DNA from: Bradyrhizobium sp. CCBAU 051011
GTDB lineage: Bacteria; Pseudomonadota; Alphaproteobacteria; Rhizobiales; Xanthobacteraceae
Direction: 5' to 3'
DNA length: 64,000 nucleotides
Assembly (NCBI RefSeq): GCF_009930815.1
Contig: NZ_CP022222.1
Coordinates: 8,970,501-9,034,500, forward strand
Below are positions 18,227 through 27,144 of the stretch, piece by piece. The notes under the pieces were generated by a model. The model was given only the letters and a program-made list of their open reading frames with translations. It was not told the DNA's origin and made no database searches. A program made the position numbers and the translations under genes. Every line of letters starts with the position of its first letter. The first letter of the stretch is position 1.

Positions 18227-18879
18227 CGCAATCATCGCAAGCCACATCGGGCAAAGTGACAAAACTCAACCGTGTCGAGCGCAACGCCTGGACCAAGCGC
18301 AAGATATTCGACGCCGCCACCAAGATCGTCGGCAAGTATGGTTACGCCGAAGCTTCGGTCGCCCGCATCACAGAGGAAGCCGGCGTCGCGCAGGGCACGT
18401 TCTACAATCATTTCGAAAACCGTCAGGAACTGCTCGATCAATTGCTGCCGAAGATCGGCATCGACATGGTTCATTTCATTCGCGAGCGCACCGGCACTGC
18501 GCACGCCGCACGGCAGGAGATCGAGCGCTTCAGCGCCTTCTTCGACTTCATCCGCGAGGTGCCGGAGTTCTTGCGTATCCTCAACGAGGCCGAATATTTC
18601 GCACCGATCGGCTACCAGAAGCATCTCGACAATATCGCGACCGCCTATGTCCGCATTCTCCGGCGCGCCCGCCACGCCGGCGCGATCATCGACTACAGCG
18701 ACGAGGAATTTGAAGCCATCGTTCACATGCTGATGGGTGCGCGCGGCTACTTGAGCCGCCGCTACTCCTATGTTGGCGGCAACGTCACGGCAGCGCCCGA
18801 GCACGTCCTCTCCGCCTATCAGAAACTGGTCACGCGCGGTCTGTTCGTACCAGAGAGGAAGAACGGCCATGACCGCTGA
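18223..18879 (+). CDS. TetR-family transcriptional regulator
   Basis: A 218-residue repressor-type protein. Residues about 25-72 form the TetR helix-turn-helix (KIFDAATKIVGKYGYAEASV, then EEAGVAQGTFYNHFENRQEL). The C-terminal ligand-binding part is helical and divergent. The ATG at 18223 overlaps the ligase stop (ATGA); a longer open frame exists inside the ligase but has no family support. The likely operator is the palindrome at 16659-16693. The inducer may be an acyl-CoA made by the neighbouring enzymes, as is common for TetR proteins in such operons; this is inference. Confidence 0.92.
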   Translation: MTQSSQATSGKVTKLNRVERNAWTKRKIFDAATKIVGKYGYAEASVARITEEAGVAQGTFYNHFENRQELLDQLLPKIGIDMVHFIRERTGTAHAARQEIERFSAFFDFIREVPEFLRILNEAEYFAPIGYQKHLDNIATAYVRILRRARHAGAIIDYSDEEFEAIVHMLMGARGYLSRRYSYVGGNVTAAPEHVLSAYQKLVTRGLFVPERKNGHDR

Positions 18880-19642
18880 AGGCGTCGTCCTCGTTACCGG
18901 CGGCAGCCGTGGCATTGGCGCGGCAACCGCCACGCTCCTCGCCAAACAAGTCCAAAAGGTCGTTATTGTCGATATCGCGCCGGAGCCGTTGGCGGATACG
19001 CAAACGATCCTGTGGCCCGCGCCTTTCGATGTCGCAAGCGAAAGCGCCGTCGTCAGCGGCATCGCCGATATCGAGGCCGCGCACGGCCCGATCACCGGCC
19101 TCGTCAATGCCGCCGGCGTGTTCGGCAAGATGCACCGGATCGAACACGTGCGGATGGAGCAATGGGACCGCGAGGTCAATATCGACCTGCGCGGCACCTT
19201 TCTGGTCGCCCGCAGCGTCGGCGTGAAGATGGCCGAGCGCCGGCATGGCGCGATTGTCAATGTTGCCTCCGTTGCAGGCATGACGTCAGGCCCCATCCAT
19301 GCCTATACCGCGGCGAAGGCCGGCGTCATCCAGATCACGCAGACGCTGGCCGCCGAATGGGGCCGCAGCGGCGTCCGCGTCAATGCGGTCTCGCCCGGCT
19401 TCACCCGCACCGTCGCGCTGGAAGCCGGCATCGCCTCGGGCGCGCTGAACAGGAAGTTACTCGAAAGCCCGACCGCGATGAACCGGCTGCTCGAGCCGAT
19501 CGAGGTGGCACAGGCGATCGCGTGGCTGCTTTCGCCGATGAGCAGCGGCGTCACCGGAATCAACCTTCCCGTCGATGCCGGCTATATCGCCGGTACCACC
19601 TGGGCCGCCTATGGCGGCTTGCCGGAACCATCAGGCGCGTAA
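18869..19642 (+). CDS. Short-chain dehydrogenase/reductase
   Basis: A 257-residue SDR. The nucleotide-binding loop is VTGGSRGIGAATA (residues 9-21), the structural motif LVNAAGVFG follows, and the catalytic Ser with YTAAKAG (Tyr-x3-Lys) is intact, as is VSPGFTRT. It uses NAD(P) to interconvert an alcohol and a ketone. The start overlaps the TetR gene by 11 bp, so translation is coupled. In this operon it probably makes the ketone substrate for the Baeyer-Villiger enzyme encoded 14 bp downstream. Confidence 0.92.
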   Translation: MTAEGVVLVTGGSRGIGAATATLLAKQVQKVVIVDIAPEPLADTQTILWPAPFDVASESAVVSGIADIEAAHGPITGLVNAAGVFGKMHRIEHVRMEQWDREVNIDLRGTFLVARSVGVKMAERRHGAIVNVASVAGMTSGPIHAYTAAKAGVIQITQTLAAEWGRSGVRVNAVSPGFTRTVALEAGIASGALNRKLLESPTAMNRLLEPIEVAQAIAWLLSPMSSGVTGINLPVDAGYIAGTTWAAYGGLPEPSGA

Positions 19643-19656
19643 ACGAGGACATCAGC

Positions 19657-21567
19657 ATGAATATCGAGCTGCCGCGCAAGAAACTCGATCTGTCATCGGC
19701 CATCGCCGAGGGCGATATTCGTGTCCTGCTGATGGTCCTGGTGCACATGACCGGCGATGAACGGTGGCTTGAGCCGCCCTACAAGCCCAAGCGCGACGTC
19801 CGCCTGATTCCGGATCCGCATGCCGGCGTACCGGAGGAGATCCAGGCCGAGATTCGCGCGGCCGTGTTGAAGCTGTTCGCAAACGGCGAACCGAAGCCGG
19901 CCATCACCGACCCCGGCAATGAACTGATGCTGAAGATGATGCGCGCGACGCTGGGCGAGAACGTAACCCCGGAATACGCGCCATTGATGCGCGAGGAAAT
20001 GGGATTCATTCCTCGGGAAGCGCGCTGGACCAAGCCGCCATCAAACGAGAAACTGGCCCAGCAGCATGTACTGATCGTCGGCGCCGGTGTCTGCGCGATT
20101 GCGCTCGGTGTCTCCCTGGGCCGACTCGGCATTCCCTACACCATCGTCGAGAAGAACGACGAACTCGGCGGCACCTGGTATGTCAATCGCTACCCCGGTT
20201 GCGGCGTCGATACGCCGAACCATTCCTATTCCTTTTCGTTCGGAAAAAGGAACCCATGGACGCGATATTTCGCCCAGCGCCAGGAATTGCTCGACTATCT
20301 CAAGAAAGTCGCACTCGAACACGATATCCGGAGCCATCTACGCCTCAACACCGAACTGACATCGTCGCGCTGGGACGAGAGCAAGCGACGCTGGATATCG
20401 ACGCTGAAGAGCGCCAATGGCGAAGAGATATTTGAATCGGCCACGCTTGTCAGTGCCATCGGTCAGCTCAACGACCCCCACCCTGCCCACTTCAAGGGTG
20501 AGGAAGCTTTCAAGGGAGTGACGCTGCACTCCGCGCTGTGGTCCGACGACATCAATCTCGACGGCAAGCGCGTTGCCGTGATCGGCACCGGCGCCACCGC
20601 CATGCAATTGGTCCCGTCGATCGCGGACCGCGTCACCTCGGTCACCGTTTACCAGCGCACCGCGCAATGGGCGCGGCCGGTGGCGGGCTATTCCGATCCC
20701 ATCACCGAGGGAGCGCGGTGGTTGCTCGCGCACCTGCCGTTTTATGTGCAGTGGTATCGCTTCAACATGTTCTGGCGCTATGGCGACGGCCTGTTGCCGT
20801 TCCTGCGCAAGGACCCGGAATGGCCGCATCCGGACCGCGCCGTCAACAAGGGCAACGACCGGCATCGCGAGGAACTGACCAATTTCATCCTCTCTGAATT
20901 GAAAGATCGTCCGGATCTGATCGAAAAATGCGTGCCGACCTATCCGCCCTACGGCAAGCGCATCCTGCTCGACAACAACTGGTTCAAGACGCTGACGAAG
21001 CCCAATGTCGAGCTGGTCACCGACACGATCGACCATTTCGCGACCGACGGCATTGTCGCTGCGGACGGCAAGCTGCGGCCCGCGGATATCATCGTCATCT
21101 CCACCGGCTTCAAGGTCACGGAGATGGCTGCTCGCCTCAACATCACAGGGCGCGATGGAAAAAATCTGAAGACGGCCTGGGCCAACGACAACCCGACCGC
21201 CTATCTCGGGCTCACCGTGCCGGACTTTCCAAATCTCTTCGTGATGCTCGGCCCCAATTCAGGTCCCGCACATGGCGGCAGCGTGATCTTCCAGTCGGAA
21301 TGCCAGAGCCGCTACATCTCGGCCTGTCTCGTCGAAATGATCGAGCAAGACATCGCCGCAATCGACGTTCGGCAGGAAGCACACGATCGATACATCAGAC
21401 AAGTAGATGCTGAGCATGAGCAATTGATTTGGACGCATCCCGGCATGACGACCTATTACCGCAACAAGCAGGGCCGGGTATTTTCGGCAATGCCATGGCG
21501 GTTCGTGGATTACTGGGCGATGACCCACGATCCCGATTTACGTGATTACCGCCACACAAAGGCCTGA
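19657..21567 (+). CDS. Type I Baeyer-Villiger monooxygenase, HAPMO-like
   Basis: A 636-residue flavoprotein monooxygenase. After an N-terminal extension of about 140 residues comes the FAD-binding motif VGAGVCAIALGVSLGRLG, the fingerprint FKGVTLHSALW (FxGxxxHxxxW) and a second, NADPH-binding motif GTGATAMQLVP. Length and extension match 4-hydroxyacetophenone monooxygenase rather than the shorter cyclohexanone type. The enzyme inserts oxygen next to a ketone to give an ester or lactone, using FAD and NADPH. The residue after the fingerprint Trp is Ser instead of the common Pro/Asp. It ends the ligase-TetR-SDR operon. The start at 19657 (MNIELPRKK) lies 14 bp after the SDR stop. Confidence 0.9.
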   Translation: MNIELPRKKLDLSSAIAEGDIRVLLMVLVHMTGDERWLEPPYKPKRDVRLIPDPHAGVPEEIQAEIRAAVLKLFANGEPKPAITDPGNELMLKMMRATLGENVTPEYAPLMREEMGFIPREARWTKPPSNEKLAQQHVLIVGAGVCAIALGVSLGRLGIPYTIVEKNDELGGTWYVNRYPGCGVDTPNHSYSFSFGKRNPWTRYFAQRQELLDYLKKVALEHDIRSHLRLNTELTSSRWDESKRRWISTLKSANGEEIFESATLVSAIGQLNDPHPAHFKGEEAFKGVTLHSALWSDDINLDGKRVAVIGTGATAMQLVPSIADRVTSVTVYQRTAQWARPVAGYSDPITEGARWLLAHLPFYVQWYRFNMFWRYGDGLLPFLRKDPEWPHPDRAVNKGNDRHREELTNFILSELKDRPDLIEKCVPTYPPYGKRILLDNNWFKTLTKPNVELVTDTIDHFATDGIVAADGKLRPADIIVISTGFKVTEMAARLNITGRDGKNLKTAWANDNPTAYLGLTVPDFPNLFVMLGPNSGPAHGGSVIFQSECQSRYISACLVEMIEQDIAAIDVRQEAHDRYIRQVDAEHEQLIWTHPGMTTYYRNKQGRVFSAMPWRFVDYWAMTHDPDLRDYRHTKA

Positions 21568-22096
21568 CATACCACGGGCGTGGGAACCCGGTGGACAGAC
21601 AAACCTTGGTTTACTTGACACGTGCCTCTATCTGCCGCAGCATTTCCGCCACTGCACCTGCAGGAGTCACGGAGCGTGAGCTCCCCGCTTCGCAGGCATT
21701 GGCGCCCCGGTTACATGATCGAGACGACACGCAGAGAAAGCGGACACAGTCCGTTGGCCAACTCTTGGAGAGGAGCATGACGCCACCGGGTCAGCCGGTG
21801 ACCTTGCTCAGCGCAAGGTCCAGGCGCGGTTGAGGTCATAAGCAGCTGCCAGCCTCATTGCGCCTTTCGACAAATCGAACATATCCGCAGGACTGGAGCG
21901 CCAAGGCCACGCGCTGCCGGATCCTGAGACAAATACTGGTGTCTACCAGAAATCCTTCGCCTATAACGAAGATGTAGGGCCCCGCGATGCTTGAATGCAC
22001 CGGGGCCCATTCGTTTTTGCAGTCTCAACACCGCGTCGTGTAGTTCCATCCTCGACCCGGATCGGGAATACTGATTCGATCGAAGAGGGACACATC
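21568..22096. other. 529-bp spacer without a convincing gene
   Basis: No open frame here looks coding on either strand. The stretch contains several short hairpins (for example CTTCG...CGAAG near 21955-21971) and ends with a strong terminator-like stem at 21977-22008. It could be a long 3' untranslated tail of the monooxygenase operon, an unannotated small RNA, or decayed sequence. The leader of the DsbA-like gene occupies the last 70 bp. Confidence 0.4.
21977..22018 (+). terminator. Rho-independent terminator-like hairpin
   Basis: GGGCCCCG at 21977-21984 pairs perfectly with CGGGGCCC at 22001-22008, followed shortly by a run of five T (CGTTTTTGC). This fits an intrinsic terminator reading rightward. 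It lies 409 bp after the monooxygenase stop and 79 bp before the next gene, so it may end that operon or a small RNA encoded in the spacer. Confidence 0.6.
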
Positions 22097-22726
22097 ATGG
22101 GCAGGCCGCGCGTACGAATCTACACCGATTACAAAAGCCCCTACGCGTTCGTCGCCAACAAGCGGCTGTTCGAGCTCGAGGAAGCTTACGGCGTCGAATT
22201 GGAATGGCTGCCCTACACGCTGCGCATTCCTGAATTCATGGGAACAGTGGAAGAGCGCACGCCGCATTTCTGGCGCAAGGTACGCTACGCCTATATGGAC
22301 GCGCGCCGTTACGCCAATGCGCAGGGCCTCGTCATGAAGGGGCCGCGGCGCATCTATGACGCCTTCTATTCCAGCGCCGGCATGTTGTTCGCGCAGCGCC
22401 ACGGCCTGTTCCGGCCGTATCACGACACGGTATTCCGGCGGTTCTGGAGTCATGATCTCGAAATCGACGAGTTGTCGGCAATCTCGGGCGTGATCGCATC
22501 GATCGGCGGTTCGTCGGAACAATTCGAAGCTTACGTCCACGGCCCTGCGCGGGCCGAACACGACCGTATCATCGAAGAGGCAGAAGCGCTCGGCGTGTTC
22601 GGCGTGCCGACCATGGTCTTCAACAGTGAATTGTTCTGGGGCGGCGATCGCATCGACATGCTGATCGAGCGCATCCAAAATCCGGAATCGATCACAACGG
22701 CGCTGGGCAGTCGCCACCGGACGTGA
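22097..22726 (+). CDS. DsbA-family / 2-hydroxychromene-2-carboxylate isomerase-like protein
   Basis: A 209-residue thioredoxin-fold protein that begins RPRVRIYTDYKSPYAFVANKR, typical of the NahD/kappa-GST-like group. The SPYAF stretch replaces the CxxC of true disulfide oxidoreductases, so glutathione-dependent isomerase activity is more likely than thiol oxidation. The C-terminal GVFGVPTMVFNSELFWGGDR with a cis-Pro is typical. The ATG at 22097 is preceded by AGAGGGA at good spacing; the frame is open further upstream without family similarity. It stands alone and converges on a GST gene. Substrate unknown. Confidence 0.85.
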   Translation: MGRPRVRIYTDYKSPYAFVANKRLFELEEAYGVELEWLPYTLRIPEFMGTVEERTPHFWRKVRYAYMDARRYANAQGLVMKGPRRIYDAFYSSAGMLFAQRHGLFRPYHDTVFRRFWSHDLEIDELSAISGVIASIGGSSEQFEAYVHGPARAEHDRIIEEAEALGVFGVPTMVFNSELFWGGDRIDMLIERIQNPESITTALGSRHRT

Positions 22727-22757
22727 AGCCACAAGCCTCGCATTCTTTTTGGCTAGT

Positions 22758-23768
22758 TTAGCCACCCACCAAATGCTGCCAGCACCCGGTGCGCTCCAGC
22801 ACCGTCCGCAACGCGGTCCTGCTGTCCGCATCCAGCGCTGCAAACTTGTCGCGAAGCTGCTGCAGGCACTTCACCTGATATTTGAACGGCGCCAGCGCAT
22901 AAGGCAGGCCCCAAACATTCATCTCCAGTCGCTCAACGCCTTTCGCGAAAGCCTCGGCGTTGGCGACCAGGAACGGCAGATAAAGTTCGCCAGCGATCTT
23001 CAGTAACGCCTCGGCCATGCCGGCAAGCGCCTGTTCACGCCGATACCACTCGCCCTCAACGCCCGAGGCATCGTCCAGGCGCCGCACCCAATGATCGGTG
23101 AACGGCGCCTTCGCGCGCATGATCCGCATCGGGGTCGGATCGGTCGCCATTTCGCTGAGCTGGCCGAACCAGGCGAAGTCGGCGAGCGAGGGCCTGCTGC
23201 CGAACAGATAATTAGTCATCCCGACATGGGGCTCGAACGCTGCCAGCATTCGCACGTAGCTCTCCTCAAGCAGCGGCTTGTTTTCCGCAGTCGCACCGAG
23301 AATGACCATGCGTGAAATCTGCCGCTGCCGGAACTGCTCGATTTCCTCCGCACTGCCGGTTTCGGCCTCCGAGACCGACCACTCCTCGCCCGCCCAGCGC
23401 GAGACATAGGCCTGGTCTTCCGGATCCCACCAGCGATAGAGAAACAGCGGCTTGACCGCCCATTCGTCGGCAAGGTCTTCCAGCAGATCGCATACAAAAG
23501 CGACCGCCTTGTCGTCGGGAATGATGGAGCGGTCCTTGTGACGGCTCTCGAGGTCATACGCCAGCGTCGTCGTCTCGCCGCGGTAGGTACCGTCTGGATA
23601 TTGCAGCACCGGAATCAGATTGGGCCGCAAATGCTCGGTCGCCTTGCGCAGCGCCTTGGTCATGATGACCCAGTCGAAGGGAATTCGCCGGTAGCGCAGC
23701 AGCGCGCGCAGCTTGATGGCGTAGGGCGACGCGGTCGAGCCGATCAGCCGGTAGCGTCCCTTGGTCAT
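22758..23768 (-). CDS. Glutathione S-transferase family protein (long form)
   Basis: A 336-residue protein. Residues about 5-85 form a GST N-terminal thioredoxin fold (YRLIGSTASPYAIKLRALLR, and IPVLQYPDG with the cis-Pro). A long helical C-terminal region follows with TNYLFGSRPSLADFAWFGQL. It is about 120 residues longer than classical GSTs, the extra length lying at the C-terminus. GAGGGAA precedes the ATG. It could conjugate or de-conjugate glutathione on an electrophilic catabolic intermediate, which its neighbours make plausible. No experimental role is known to me. Confidence 0.85.
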   Translation of the reverse strand: MTKGRYRLIGSTASPYAIKLRALLRYRRIPFDWVIMTKALRKATEHLRPNLIPVLQYPDGTYRGETTTLAYDLESRHKDRSIIPDDKAVAFVCDLLEDLADEWAVKPLFLYRWWDPEDQAYVSRWAGEEWSVSEAETGSAEEIEQFRQRQISRMVILGATAENKPLLEESYVRMLAAFEPHVGMTNYLFGSRPSLADFAWFGQLSEMATDPTPMRIMRAKAPFTDHWVRRLDDASGVEGEWYRREQALAGMAEALLKIAGELYLPFLVANAEAFAKGVERLEMNVWGLPYALAPFKYQVKCLQQLRDKFAALDADSRTALRTVLERTGCWQHLVGG

Positions 23769-23928
23769 GGCATTCCCTCATCTGCTGCCATAGCGCATTC
23801 GATTTTCACCCGCCAGACCCGCAATAACGCCTGCGATGCTCGCCTTGCCGAGCGGCAAAATGCAGCTATCCTGCCGAACAATGATCGGCCGCAGCGGGCC
23901 GGATAATTCCTCTCCGCGGAGAAACGCC

Positions 23929-24723
23929 ATGAATCCTCCTGTCAGCTCACCCGCCGTCAAGGTCGTCAAATCGGTTCGCGAACAGGTGAGCGCGGAAGAA
24001 TGGCAGGCGCGGGTCGACCTCGCGGCCTGCTACCGCCTCACCGCGATATACGGCATGACCGAGATGGTCGCCAACCACATCTCCTGCCGCGTGCCGGGGA
24101 CGACCGACCAGTTCCTGATCAATCCCTACGGTATGCTCTACGAGGAAATCGACGCGTCCAGCCTGATCAAGGTCGACGTCGAGGGCAACACGCTGTTCAA
24201 CGCCTCCGACTATGACGTCAACGTCGCGGGCTTCGTCATTCACAGCGCGATCCACATGGCCAAGCACGACATGGATTGCGTGGCGCATACGCACACGCCG
24301 GCCGGCATGGCGGTCTCGGCCATGGAATGCGGGCTATTACCGCTGGCGCAGACCTCGATGCGGTTTCTCCACATCGCCTATCACGACTTCGAAGGCATCG
24401 CCGATGATGTCGATGAGCGCGCGCGGCTGGTCAGGGATCTCGGTGACCACGAAGCCATGATCCTGCGCAACCACGGCCTGCTCGTCGTCGGCCGCACCGT
24501 GCCTGCGGCATTCAACGTGCTGTTCCGCCTCGAGCGCGCCTGCCAGGTGCAGGTCATGGCGTTGTCCTGCAACACCAAGCTGATCTACCCGCCGCAGAAC
24601 GTGCTGGAAGAAACCTACGACAAGATGCGGCCTCGAACCGACCGGCCCGCGCGCAATGGCGAACTCGCCTGGCCGGCGCTGCTGCGCAAGCTCGACCGCA
24701 CCGATCCGTCGTATCGGAACTGA
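23929..24723 (+). CDS. Class II aldolase/adducin family protein
   Basis: A 264-residue protein with the class II aldolase fold: YRLTAIYGMTEMVANHISCRVPG, FLINPYGMLYEEIDASSLIKVD, and zinc-ligand histidines in CVAHTHTPAGMAVS and ILRNHGLLVVGRT. Members include fuculose-phosphate aldolase and decarboxylases; many are uncharacterised. The ATG at 23929 is favoured by CGGAGAAAC upstream; an in-frame ATG at 23881 would add 16 residues. It is divergent from the GST gene across a 160-bp spacer, which presumably holds both promoters. The reaction is uncertain. Confidence 0.87.
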   Translation: MNPPVSSPAVKVVKSVREQVSAEEWQARVDLAACYRLTAIYGMTEMVANHISCRVPGTTDQFLINPYGMLYEEIDASSLIKVDVEGNTLFNASDYDVNVAGFVIHSAIHMAKHDMDCVAHTHTPAGMAVSAMECGLLPLAQTSMRFLHIAYHDFEGIADDVDERARLVRDLGDHEAMILRNHGLLVVGRTVPAAFNVLFRLERACQVQVMALSCNTKLIYPPQNVLEETYDKMRPRTDRPARNGELAWPALLRKLDRTDPSYRN

Positions 24724-24842
24724 GCCGCTGGGCACCCCGAAACGCCGCACGAACTTTGGGCGACGCCTGCCTGTAATTTGATCGCACCTGTCGCCGCTAA
24801 ATCGCCGATGCTGTTATCAGGCGTGGCGACAGGTGCGTCCAG

Positions 24843-25784
24843 ATGAAGACATTCATTCGCGTGGTTGAATTGTGGGTGCCCGACCGAACCCGCACCCGCC
24901 TGGAGTTCGGCGGCTGTCTTTGCAGCGACGAGTATTCGGAGTTCAAGGCCGTCAGCGAGAACGCGCTGTTCGCCTATGACGAAGGGCTGCCCGGCAAGGC
25001 ATGGGCCGCCGGCCATCCGGTCATCCTCACGAAATTCGCAAACTCCTACTTCAAGCGCACGGACGAGGCGATCGAGGCCGGATTGACTTGTGGCGTTGCA
25101 TTGCCGGTCTTTGCCGGTGAATTCCTGATGGCGGTGATGGTGCTGTTCTGTGGCGACGACCAAAAGCACGTCGGCGCCATCGAGCTCTGGCACAACGACC
25201 CCGAGAAGTCCCACGAGATGGGCCTGGTCGACGGCTACTACGGCACCGCCGACATGTTCGAGTTCAATTCGCGGCACACGAAATTCCCGCGCGGCTTCGG
25301 CCTTCCCGGCCGTGCCTGGAAGGCCGGCATGCCGCTGATCATCAAGGATCTACACAACGCCAAGAGCTTCCTGCGCTGGGAGGAAGCCAGCGAAATCGGA
25401 ATCAATTGCGGCGTCGGCATTCCCTACGCCACGCCTCCGGACCAGACCTGGGTCATGACCTTCCTGTCCGCACAGGCAACGCCGATCGCCAGGCGTTTTG
25501 AGATCTGGGTGCCGGACCCGTCGCGAACGGTGCTGGTGTTTCAGTCCGGCGATTGCAGCAAGAATGCCGATCTCGCCTCGCTTTATGCGTCAAAGACGAT
25601 ACGCAAGGGCGAAGGCAGCATCGGCGGCGCCTGGGCGACGGGCATGCCCGCCATCAACGAGCATCTGAACGTCGACGAATCCGTTGCGGCGCAGCTAGCG
25701 CGCGCAGCCGGCATGAACCAGATCGTCGTTCTTCCCGTAATCGAAAACGCGCTGCTCAAGGCGGTGCTCGCCTGGTATCTCTAG
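24843..25784 (+). CDS. Protein with three tandem GAF-like repeats
   Basis: A 313-residue soluble protein built of three related units of about 105 residues. Each contains a [GL]-x-G-x-AW-x-x-G-x-P element: EGLPGKAWAAGHP (47-59), GFGLPGRAWKAGMP (151-164) and GEGSIGGAWATGMP (256-269). Each starts with an ELW- or EIW-type strand and ends with a hydrophobic strand. This looks like GAF small-ligand domains with no output domain, signal peptide or membrane segment. It may be a ligand-binding sensor partner or a decoy. The ATG follows AGGTGCG. It is followed by a convergent epoxide hydrolase gene. Ligand unknown. Confidence 0.75.
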   Translation: MKTFIRVVELWVPDRTRTRLEFGGCLCSDEYSEFKAVSENALFAYDEGLPGKAWAAGHPVILTKFANSYFKRTDEAIEAGLTCGVALPVFAGEFLMAVMVLFCGDDQKHVGAIELWHNDPEKSHEMGLVDGYYGTADMFEFNSRHTKFPRGFGLPGRAWKAGMPLIIKDLHNAKSFLRWEEASEIGINCGVGIPYATPPDQTWVMTFLSAQATPIARRFEIWVPDPSRTVLVFQSGDCSKNADLASLYASKTIRKGEGSIGGAWATGMPAINEHLNVDESVAAQLARAAGMNQIVVLPVIENALLKAVLAWYL

Positions 25785-25809
25785 ACAGCGGGCGCGCGGG
25801 GCCCACTGA

Positions 25810-26967
25810 TCAGGAAACAGGCGGCTTGCGCAGCGTTCTGAAGTAGTTTCGCACCTCCTGCACGAAAAGGTCCGGCTGCTCGAAAGCCGCGAAGTGACCG
25901 CCCTTCGGCATTTCGCTCCAGTGCCGGATGTTCGTGTAGCTCGCTTCCATCCACTTTCGCACCGGTGTGACGATTTCCTTGGGGAAGACGGCAACACCGG
26001 TCGGCACCGTCACCTTGTGAGCCGTCCGGCGCTTCGGCCCAAAACTTTCCCAGTACAGGCGCGCCGATGAAGCGGCCGTCGCCGTCACCCAATAAAGCAT
26101 GACATTGTCGAGCAATTCATCCCGGCCGAGGATGTTTTCGGGATGTCCGTCGCAGTCGGTCCAGGCCCAGAACTTTTCCAGGATCCACGCCGCCTGCCCG
26201 CTCGGGGAATCCGTCAAGCCGTACCCAAGCGTTTGCGGCCGGGTGGACTGCTGTTTGGAATAACCGGAATCCCAATCGGCGTAATACTGGATGCCCTTCA
26301 AGGCCCGCGCCTCTTCCGGCGTCGGCTGTCCCTCCGCATTGGGACGCGCCGACATCGCTAAGGTGATGTGGATGCCGGCGCAATGTTCCGGGTCCTGCGC
26401 GCCGAGCGCGGTGGTGATTGCCGATCCCCAATCACCGCCCTGCGCGCCGTATCGCACATATTCGAGGCGATCCATCAGCACCGCCCAACTCGATGCAATG
26501 CGATCGATGCCCCAGCCGGTTGTCTTCGGCTTCTCTGAAAAGCCGAAGCCGGGCAGCGACGGGCAAACGACATGAAACGCGTCGGCAGCGTTGCCGCCGT
26601 GCGCGGTCGGATCGGTCAAGGGTTCGATCACCTTGTGAAACTCGACCACCGAGCCCGGCCAGCCATGCGTGATGACCAGCGGCATCGCGTCCGGATGCGG
26701 CGAACGAGCGTGCAGGAAGTGAATGTCGAGCCCGTCGATTTCGGTGGTGAACTGCGCAAAACGATTAAGCCGCGCCTCGCGCTGGCGCCAATGGTACTCC
26801 TCGGCCCAGTAGCGGCAAATATCCTTGATCCATTTCAGCGGCGCGCCCTGACTCCAGTCGTCGACCAGTTCGGCCTCCGGCCAGCGCGTCTTGCGCAGCC
26901 GCGATTTGAGATCTTCGAGAACATCGTCCCCGATCGAAATGCGATAGGGTTTGATTTCAGCGCTCAT
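25810..26967 (-). CDS. Epoxide hydrolase (alpha/beta hydrolase with EHN domain)
   Basis: A 385-residue enzyme. The N-terminal epoxide hydrolase domain covers about 5-110 (ISIGDDVLEDLKSRLRKTRW). Then come the oxyanion motif THGWPGSVVEFHKVI, the nucleophile elbow GAQGGDWGSAITTAL with the catalytic Asp, and a late His in MPKGGHFAAFEQPDLF. It opens epoxides to diols by an alkyl-enzyme ester. The start at 26967 (MSAEIKPYRISIG) suits the family; the open frame extends 24 codons upstream without similarity. It lies alone near the catabolic operons, which supports a role in degrading an alicyclic or terpenoid-like compound, though weakly. Confidence 0.92.
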   Translation of the reverse strand: MSAEIKPYRISIGDDVLEDLKSRLRKTRWPEAELVDDWSQGAPLKWIKDICRYWAEEYHWRQREARLNRFAQFTTEIDGLDIHFLHARSPHPDAMPLVITHGWPGSVVEFHKVIEPLTDPTAHGGNAADAFHVVCPSLPGFGFSEKPKTTGWGIDRIASSWAVLMDRLEYVRYGAQGGDWGSAITTALGAQDPEHCAGIHITLAMSARPNAEGQPTPEEARALKGIQYYADWDSGYSKQQSTRPQTLGYGLTDSPSGQAAWILEKFWAWTDCDGHPENILGRDELLDNVMLYWVTATAASSARLYWESFGPKRRTAHKVTVPTGVAVFPKEIVTPVRKWMEASYTNIRHWSEMPKGGHFAAFEQPDLFVQEVRNYFRTLRKPPVS

Positions 26968-27144
26968 GAAAGGCCCCCCTTTCGTATCCAGGCGAAGCTG
27001 CCGGGACGGACTTTCCCAGCAGAAATCATCGTCGCACACGAGGCCGATATCAAGGGAGGCGCCGGGGCGCGCTGATTTTCGCTCCAGACTTCACACGAAC
27101 GTCGAAGCCGTCAGATGCAGCAGGCGATCAATCCGCTCAGCGCC

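Noticed and set aside
18232..19296. 354-codon minus-strand frame opposite TetR and SDR genes
   Set aside because: Antisense to well-supported genes with clear motifs; no recognisable domain.
21855..22049. Small minus-strand frame in the 529-bp spacer
   Set aside because: Crosses a strong terminator stem and has no ribosome site; the hairpin reading is more likely.
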